This document shows, one piece after another, positions 1 to 4,725 of a stretch of DNA of 9,296 nt. Both the position numbers and the translations under genes were made by a program. Position 1 is the first letter of the stretch. Each line of letters opens with the position of its first letter. The stretch comes from Erysipelotrichaceae bacterium (GTDB lineage Bacteria > Bacillota_I > Bacilli_A > Erysipelotrichales > Coprobacillaceae): the NCBI GenBank assembly GCA_021202205.1, contig JAJQDJ010000049.1, positions 1 through 9,296 on the forward strand. The letters run 5' to 3'. Below the pieces are notes generated by a model. It searched no databases, was not told where the DNA came from, and saw nothing but the letters and a program-made list of their open reading frames with translations.

Positions 1-42
1 ATGTTTTTTTATTTTAATGACGCACACGGTGCAAATGAGGTT

Positions 43-171
43 TTATAATTTAATGGCATCTTCTCTGGGTAATGTCATGAAAGCTCCTTCCCCTTCATCA
101 TAAAAAGCTTCGCCAATCGAAACGCCTATTTGATGCAATTCTTGTTTTGTAAGATTTGTAAGTTTAATCAT
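43..171 (-). pseudogene. Truncated GNAT-like acetyltransferase start (42 codons)
   Basis: A 42-codon frame begins MIKLTNLTKQELHQIGVSIG and runs through AFYDEGEGAF to a TAA stop at 43-45. It has a good Shine-Dalgarno (AGGAG at 178-182) six bases before the ATG and lies 31 bases downstream of the tyrA stop codon, so it could be translated from the same transcript. The wording (a short helix ending in a 'GEAFYDE' stretch, then 'FMTLPREDAIKL') resembles the N-terminus of small GNAT N-acetyltransferases, but this is recalled similarity only. A complete GNAT is about 140-180 residues. After the stop none of the three frames to the window edge continues in a GNAT-like way. It is most likely a decayed or truncated gene; a genuine 42-residue peptide or a gene broken by a sequencing error are alternatives. 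Confidence 0.45.
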
Positions 172-189
172 AAATTTCTCCTATATGAA

Positions 190-219
190 AACAAAAGGAT
201 TTTTATTCATCCTTTTGTT
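190..219 (-). terminator. Hairpin spanning the tyrA stop codon, weak terminator or attenuator
   Basis: An 11-base perfect inverted repeat (arms 190-200 and 209-219) encloses an 8-base loop. The loop contains the tyrA TAA stop (203-205), and one arm encodes the last tyrA codons. On the minus strand the second arm ends in TTTTGTT and is followed by only two more T residues and a C, so the T tract is short and interrupted. It may act as a leaky terminator or an mRNA 3' stabiliser ahead of the small frame at 43-171. Confidence 0.55.
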
Positions 220-1042
220 CAAGTGCCTCTCTTCTTTTTGCAGCCTCTTTAAACATCTCTATCATTGTATCACTATCATCATTAATAATAGCACCTTTTA
301 ACTTATCAAATTGTTTTTCAAAATTATTAATGGACTGCAATAAAAACTTTTTATTATTAAGAAATAATTCACACCATAGTTCTTCATTAATGTTGGCAAT
401 TCTTGTTAAATCTCTATAAGAGTCACCAGTATATTTTTTTGTATCAAACTTTTGTGTATCACTATCTATTAATGAAACAGCTATAACATGAGATAATTGT
501 GATGTAAATGAAATGATTTCATCATGATCATAAGGGCTCATTATACGAGCTGTTTTAAAGCCTAACTTAGAAACAAACTGACACATAAATTCAATAGCTT
601 CTTTTGTATTCTTTTCATGTTCTATAATAATATAATTAGCATCAATGAATACATCTTTAGAAGCATAAGTATAACCACGACTTTCTTTACCAGCCATGGG
701 ATGTCCACTGACATATTCAACATCATCGCTTATTAATTTTAAAGCCTTTTCTAAAAAATAGGATTTGATACCTACGACATCTGTCACTAAAGAACCTGAT
801 TTAAACTCATGAGTCGCAATAAAGTCTAAAACTTGAGATGGATAAAGACAAATAATTGTCATATCACTTTTTTTTACAATATCATGTGCGTCTTGATAGC
901 CTTCAATAATGCATCCATCTTCTTTTGCTTGTCTTAAAGTTTCCTCATCTAAATCAACACCATAAACATCATAACCTAATCCTTTCAGTGCCTGGACATA
1001 GCTTCCCCCAACAACTCCTAATCCAACTACTGTAATAACCAT
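203..1042 (-). CDS. tyrA: Prephenate dehydrogenase, short form without ACT domain
   Basis: This 279-residue protein is predicted to convert prephenate and NAD+ to 4-hydroxyphenylpyruvate, CO2 and NADH in cytoplasmic tyrosine synthesis. An N-terminal Rossmann fold carries GLGVVGG (residues 7-13), with an acidic residue (D30) ending the second strand as expected for NAD preference. GHPMAG (113-118) holds the family's catalytic histidine (H114). The C-terminal helical dimerisation domain carries SQLSHVIAVSL (181-191) and the arginine-containing GDSYRDLTRIA (206-216), which in characterised TyrA enzymes contributes substrate-binding residues. The Bacillus enzyme is about 370 residues with a C-terminal ACT domain; this one stops before it, so tyrosine feedback through ACT is not expected. 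The ATG at 1042 is preceded by GAGG six bases upstream, and this site overlaps the pncB stop codon, so translation is probably coupled to pncB. Unusually, no other aromatic amino acid genes are nearby. Confidence 0.93.
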   Translation of the reverse strand: MVITVVGLGVVGGSYVQALKGLGYDVYGVDLDEETLRQAKEDGCIIEGYQDAHDIVKKSDMTIICLYPSQVLDFIATHEFKSGSLVTDVVGIKSYFLEKALKLISDDVEYVSGHPMAGKESRGYTYASKDVFIDANYIIIEHEKNTKEAIEFMCQFVSKLGFKTARIMSPYDHDEIISFTSQLSHVIAVSLIDSDTQKFDTKKYTGDSYRDLTRIANINEELWCELFLNNKKFLLQSINNFEKQFDKLKGAIINDDSDTMIEMFKEAAKRREALEQKDE

Positions 1043-1051
1043 AATATACCT

Positions 1052-2518
1052 CTATTTTTCTCTTTCTTTATCTAATAATTTTAATTTGTAATCTGATAAT
1101 TTCTTTGTGAGATCCACATAATAAGCATGAGGATACTCCAAACGGAGCAATTCATCCCATAGCAATTCTTTTTGTTTTTTAGAATATTCTCTAATATCGT
1201 TGAGTGCTAATTTTGGATAAACACATGTTCCATTATCAAAGATAAGATGTTGAAGAGGAACAATATCATAAGTTTCGCCTTTAAGTGTTTTATTTTTCCA
1301 AGGTGATAATTGATGATAAATTGTTAAATCTTGAGTAGAATCCAATACTTCATCAGCAAATGATATAATATCAGCTATTGCTTTATTTGTTTCTTTTTCA
1401 ATTAAGCGATAAACTTTTTTATAACCTGGATTAGTAATTTTTTCAGTATTTTCAGATATCTTAATTTTTGGTTCAATAGCACCATCTTTTTCAATAGCAA
1501 CAAGCTTATAAACACCACCAAATACTGGAGATGATTTAGAAACAATCATATTTTCACCTACTCCAAATGAATCGATAGGTGCCCCTTGTTCTAAAATAGA
1601 ACGTATGAGATATTCATCTAATGAATTAGAAACTGTAATCTTACAATCAGTTAAGCCTTCATTATCTAACATATTTCTAGCTTTTTTTGTTAAATAGGTA
1701 ATATCACCACTATCCAAACGAATACCTGAAAGACGTTTTCCCATTGGCTCTAAGACTTCATGAGCTACTCTTATAGCATTTGGAACACCACTTTTTAAGG
1801 TATCATAAGTATCCACAAGTAAAGTACATGCATCAGGATAAGTCATAGCATAAGATTTAAAAGCTTCATATTCACTATCATAAGATTGAACAAATGAATG
1901 TGCCATGGTACCAAGTACTGGTATACCAAATTCCACACCTGCTGAAACAGCTGCACTTCCTGCAGCGCCACCAATATAAGCTGCTCTTGCACCATAATGA
2001 GCCCCATCGTAGCCTTGGGCACGTCTAGCACCAAACTCCATGATTGGACGTCCTTTAGCTTCTTGTACAACACGATGTGTCTTGGTAGCTATTAAAGATT
2101 GATGATTCACTGTTACAAGTAAGAATGTTTCGATAAGTTGTGCTTCAATAAGCTTAGCCCTAACAGTAATTAATGGTTCATACGGAAATACTGGTGTTCC
2201 CTCAGGAATAGCATAAATCGTTCCAGTAAATTTAAAGTTTTTCAAATAATCAAAAAATTCTTCATCAAAAATATTTAATCCTCTTAAATATTCAATATCA
2301 CCATCAGTAAATCGCATATCCTGTATGGCTTCTATCAATTGTTGCAATCCTGCAAATATAACAAATCCACCATTATCAGGATTTTTACGATAAAACATAT
2401 CAAAATAGGCAATTTCATCGTCTTTTCCTTGTTTAAAATAATTATAAGACATGGTTAATTCATAAAAATCCATGATCATGGTAATGTTTCTTTCACTACT
2501 CACGTTTAAAGTTTTCAT
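1052..2518 (-). CDS. pncB: Nicotinate phosphoribosyltransferase
   Basis: The product (488 residues) catalyses nicotinate + PRPP + ATP to nicotinate mononucleotide, the entry step of niacin salvage to NAD. Length and wording fit the Gram-positive NAPRTase family. Visible motifs are an N-terminal MDFYELTMS stretch, FGARRAQG (162-169), GTMAHSF (203-209) whose H207 matches the histidine that is transiently phosphorylated in the family, GIRLDSGD (265-272) in the phosphoribosyl-binding region, and FGVGENMI (318-325). An upstream in-frame ATG at 2536 exists, but a strong GGGAGGA (2526-2532) lies inside those first codons and seven bases before the ATG at 2518, so 2518 is the chosen start. The gene leads a two-gene unit with tyrA nine bases downstream. 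A perfect palindrome containing TTGACA lies about 75 bases upstream, suggesting repressor control by niacin or NAD status (inference). Confidence 0.95.
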   Translation of the reverse strand: MKTLNVSSERNITMIMDFYELTMSYNYFKQGKDDEIAYFDMFYRKNPDNGGFVIFAGLQQLIEAIQDMRFTDGDIEYLRGLNIFDEEFFDYLKNFKFTGTIYAIPEGTPVFPYEPLITVRAKLIEAQLIETFLLVTVNHQSLIATKTHRVVQEAKGRPIMEFGARRAQGYDGAHYGARAAYIGGAAGSAAVSAGVEFGIPVLGTMAHSFVQSYDSEYEAFKSYAMTYPDACTLLVDTYDTLKSGVPNAIRVAHEVLEPMGKRLSGIRLDSGDITYLTKKARNMLDNEGLTDCKITVSNSLDEYLIRSILEQGAPIDSFGVGENMIVSKSSPVFGGVYKLVAIEKDGAIEPKIKISENTEKITNPGYKKVYRLIEKETNKAIADIISFADEVLDSTQDLTIYHQLSPWKNKTLKGETYDIVPLQHLIFDNGTCVYPKLALNDIREYSKKQKELLWDELLRLEYPHAYYVDLTKKLSDYKLKLLDKEREK

Positions 2519-2537
2519 AGTAGAATCCTCCCTCATT

Positions 2538-2544
2538 GTGTCTT
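2538..2544. promoter_or_regulatory. Second copy of the GTGTCTT half-site near the pncB start
   Basis: On the plus strand GTGTCTT (2538-2544) repeats the half-site of the palindrome at 2591-2602. It lies between the palindrome and the pncB Shine-Dalgarno, directly next to a TATGAT (minus strand, 2550-2545) that could be an alternative -10 box. It could be an auxiliary operator half-site or a chance 7-mer. Confidence 0.25.
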
Positions 2545-2567
2545 ATCATATACCAAATAAGAAAAAA

Positions 2568-2597
2568 AATAAAGATAATTCGTACTTTTTGTGTCAA
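2568..2597 (-). promoter_or_regulatory. Candidate pncB-tyrA promoter
   Basis: On the minus strand a perfect TTGACA -35 box (2597-2592) is followed after 18 bases by TTTATT (2573-2568), a 4/6 match to the -10 consensus. The -35 is strong and the -10 weak. An alternative -10, TATGAT (2550-2545), lacks a good -35. No terminator is visible after the FMN-binding lipoprotein gene, so read-through from upstream could also contribute. Confidence 0.4.
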
Positions 2598-2602
2598 GAC
2601 AC
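2591..2602. promoter_or_regulatory. Palindromic operator candidate over the pncB -35 box (possible NiaR site)
   Basis: A perfect 12-base palindrome-like repeat, GTGTC and GACAC arms around a 2-base centre, covers the TTGACA box of the pncB promoter. Its position would let a bound repressor block RNA polymerase. The niacin repressor NiaR (YrxA) controls niacin salvage genes in many Firmicutes and, from memory, binds a palindrome with a GTGTC/GACAC-like core; I could not verify the match. The loop is too small and the T tract absent for a terminator on either strand. Confidence 0.45.
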
Positions 2603-2610
2603 CTCAACAT

Positions 2611-2970
2611 TCATGAATTTGTATCTTTTTTAGCATTATTCAAAGTAGCATTTACAGCTTCTATTAAAGCTGTAGATGTCTTAGTAGCACCCGATATAAT
2701 ATCAACTTGTGTCCCATTATTTTCAATCATTGAATCAATAAGTGATTCGATTGCTATACCACCAATAGAAGGTGTTTCATTATGAGAAGAAACAACAATA
2801 TCAACAATTTGATCATTTTCAATCGTTGTAGTGACATCGAAATCTCCACCGTATCCATCTGCTGTTGTCGTATAACTGCCATCTTCATAAAGAGATGTTT
2901 CAGCATCTATGTTTTCTTTAAAAGTACATCCACTTAATACAAATATGATTATAAATAATATTTTCTTCAT
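2611..2970 (-). CDS. FMN-binding domain lipoprotein
   Basis: This is a 119-residue predicted lipoprotein with one FMN-binding domain of the kind found in NqrC/RnfG and in extracellular flavoproteins. The N-terminus (MKKILFIIIFVLSGC) is a type II signal peptide whose lipobox LSGC places the lipidated cysteine at residue 15. The domain starts near DGSYTTTADGYGG (about residues 30-42) and ends in DIISGATKT (90-98), which matches the D-x-x-S-G-A-T/S-x-T signature that ApbE flavin transferases modify; T98 would carry covalent FMN. The role is probably electron transfer on the outer face of the membrane, but the partner is unknown: no apbE, rnf, nqr or fumarate-reductase-like gene is in the window. 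A GTG four codons earlier is possible, but GGAGG lies five bases before the ATG at 2970, so that start is preferred. It follows the rnc terminator and probably has its own promoter, which I could not identify. Confidence 0.85.
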   Translation of the reverse strand: MKKILFIIIFVLSGCTFKENIDAETSLYEDGSYTTTADGYGGDFDVTTTIENDQIVDIVVSSHNETPSIGGIAIESLIDSMIENNGTQVDIISGATKTSTALIEAVNATLNNAKKDTNS

Positions 2971-3014
2971 AACAACCTCCACTTCTATTGTTTACGAAAA
3001 CTATGAATTTATAC

Positions 3015-3036
3015 AAAAAAGACCTTTGTAAGGTCT
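3015..3036 (-). terminator. Intrinsic terminator of the recG-plsX-rnc operon
   Basis: On the minus strand AGACCTT and AAGGTCT form a 7-base perfect stem with a 3-base loop, followed by five further T residues. The stem begins within the rnc stop codon TAG (3037-3035). This is a standard rho-independent terminator and separates the housekeeping operon from the FMN-binding lipoprotein gene. Confidence 0.85.
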
Positions 3037-3715
3037 AATGTGCCAACTTATTAAGAGCGTCTTTTGCCGCCTGCTGTTCTGCGCGTTTTTTACTTGTTCC
3101 TTTACCAATTCCTAAACGCATATCATCCATCATAGCTGCAACTGTAAATTCAGGAGCATTAGAAGACCCAGAAGCTTCTAACAATTGATAAGTTACTGTT
3201 TTTCTTTGATCAGCCTGCATGAATTCCTGAAGTGTTGTTTTATAATCAGTAATATCATCATAATCCAAATCATTCACATGTTTATAAATGGTTTGTTCAA
3301 GTATTTTTAAGACTTCCTCTTCACCACAATCCAAATATACTGCACCAATAAAAGATTCAAAAATATTTGCTAAAACACTTTCTCTTTCACGGCCACCACT
3401 TTTTTCTTCGCCTATTCCTAAATACAACAATTCACCTAAATGAAGTTCTTTAGAAAAACGAGCCAATGACTCTTCACGTACAAGCTTACTCCTTAACGTT
3501 GTCAATGTTCCTTCAGGAACAGTTGGGAATAATTTAAATATAAATTTAGAAACATATAGCTGTAAAACAGCATCACCCATAAATTCTAATCTTTCATAAT
3601 CTTTTTTATAATCATGAGACTCATTTGCATAGGATGGATGAGTAAAAGCTTCTTTATACAATCCCAAATCATGAAAAGGAATTTTTTCTTTTTGTAAAAA
3701 ATCTAATATCTTCAT
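3035..3715 (-). CDS. rnc: Ribonuclease III
   Basis: The 226-residue product is the double-strand-specific endoribonuclease that processes rRNA precursors and structured mRNAs. The N-terminal nuclease domain carries the family signature ERLEFMGDA (41-49) with metal-binding E44 and D48, and the second acidic cluster ANIFESFIGA (116-125) with E120. The position equal to E. coli D114 is N117 here, a substitution I recall in other bacterial RNase III proteins and not expected to abolish activity. A C-terminal double-stranded RNA-binding domain spans about residues 156-224 and ends with KKRAEQQAAKDAL. Full length for the family. The ATG at 3715 overlaps the plsX stop in an ATGA arrangement, so translation is probably coupled. 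It is the last gene of the operon. Confidence 0.97.
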   Translation of the reverse strand: MKILDFLQKEKIPFHDLGLYKEAFTHPSYANESHDYKKDYERLEFMGDAVLQLYVSKFIFKLFPTVPEGTLTTLRSKLVREESLARFSKELHLGELLYLGIGEEKSGGRERESVLANIFESFIGAVYLDCGEEEVLKILEQTIYKHVNDLDYDDITDYKTTLQEFMQADQRKTVTYQLLEASGSSNAPEFTVAAMMDDMRLGIGKGTSKKRAEQQAAKDALNKLAH

Positions 3716-4689
3716 CCTTTCAATCCTTCTTTCAACTTACCTACAACATCATTTTTAACCATTTGATAAGCCAATTCCATAGCATTACCAAAAGCTTTGG
3801 CATCACTAGCTCCATGAGCTTTGACAACTGGTTTAATAAATCCCATCATTAAAGCGCCACCAACTGACTTGTAATCAAAACGATCTTTTAAAGCATATAA
3901 AGAATCTTTTACAAACAAAGCACCTATTTTAGATTTTAATGATGTCATTAAACTTTCTTTCATAAGTTTCATTAAAGTGATAGCTGTACCTTCACAACAT
4001 TTTAATGCTATATTTCCACTAAAGCCATCACTAACAACAACATCTGCATCACCATCTAAAATATCTCTGCCTTCAATATTCCCAATAAAATGAATTGATT
4101 CATCCTGAGCTAATAATTGATAGGCTTTTTGATGAACTTCATCACCCTTTTTACTCTCACTTCCTATATTTAACAAGGCTATTTGAGGAGATGTAATACC
4201 TCGCATATATTTTGCATAAACATGACCCATCAAGGCAAAATCATGTAATTGTTCAGGGGTATTTTCAGCATTTGCCCCAACATCCAAAAGCATAACACCC
4301 TTTTCGTTATAAGTCGGTAATATTGCCATTAAGCAAGACTTTTCAATACCCTCTATACGTTTCATAAAAAGCATAGCACTTGTATAAAATGCTCCTGTAG
4401 AACCACATGAAACAACCCCGTCTGTTGTTCCTTCATTAGCCAAGGTCACTGCCTTAACCATACTAGAATCCTTTTTTCGTCTTACAGACATAATACCAGC
4501 ATCCATAGGAATTGTATCCCTAGCTTCTACAATATGTATATGCTCAACATTGAGCTTTTCTAATTCTTCAGGTTTTCCTGTGACATATAATTCAACATCG
4601 TCATGAGATTTTATAAATGATAGGCAAGCATCCACAACAATACTGCTACCCAAATCACCACTCATAGCATCAATTGATAATTTATACAT
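3712..4689 (-). CDS. plsX: Phosphate acyltransferase PlsX
   Basis: PlsX (325 residues here) converts acyl-ACP and phosphate to acyl-phosphate, the donor used by PlsY at the first step of Gram-positive phospholipid synthesis. It is a peripheral membrane enzyme. Motifs in order: DAMSGD (7-12; most family members have DAMGGD), SCGSTGA (94-100), DVGANAEN (136-143), LLNIGSESKKG (172-182), NIEGRDI (204-210), VVSDGFSGN (218-226) and the C-terminal GGALMMGFIKPVVKAHG (277-293). A longer frame opens upstream, but GGAG sits eight bases before the ATG at 4689 and MYKLSIDAM aligns with the usual N-terminus. It starts 36 bases after recG and overlaps rnc by four bases. The fabD, fabG, acpP and fapR genes that often lie in this cluster in Bacillus are absent. 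Confidence 0.95.
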   Translation of the reverse strand: MYKLSIDAMSGDLGSSIVVDACLSFIKSHDDVELYVTGKPEELEKLNVEHIHIVEARDTIPMDAGIMSVRRKKDSSMVKAVTLANEGTTDGVVSCGSTGAFYTSAMLFMKRIEGIEKSCLMAILPTYNEKGVMLLDVGANAENTPEQLHDFALMGHVYAKYMRGITSPQIALLNIGSESKKGDEVHQKAYQLLAQDESIHFIGNIEGRDILDGDADVVVSDGFSGNIALKCCEGTAITLMKLMKESLMTSLKSKIGALFVKDSLYALKDRFDYKSVGGALMMGFIKPVVKAHGASDAKAFGNAMELAYQMVKNDVVGKLKEGLKG

Positions 4690-4725
4690 TATCTTCACTC
4701 CATTTCCGAAAGTAGTATAACACAT

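Noticed and set aside
1..48. Short plus-strand open frame at the left edge ending TAA
   Set aside because: Only 15 codons, no recognisable sequence; cannot be told from chance.
508..522. Short A/T-rich palindromes such as ATGAAAT-G-ATTTCAT in tyrA and CCATGATCATGG in pncB
   Set aside because: Arms of 6-8 bases are expected many times in AT-rich DNA of this length.
1843..2073. 76-codon minus-strand open frame inside pncB
   Set aside because: It lies in another frame of a well-supported NAPRTase gene and its translation has no domain character.
2591..2602. Reading the GTGTC/GACAC repeat as a terminator of the FMN-binding gene
   Set aside because: The central gap is two bases and no T tract follows on the minus strand, so an RNA hairpin terminator is unlikely.
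2591..2785. 64-codon plus-strand open frame antisense to the FMN-binding lipoprotein gene
   Set aside because: It lies opposite a gene with a clear lipobox and flavin motif, has no good ribosome binding site and begins inside the operator region.
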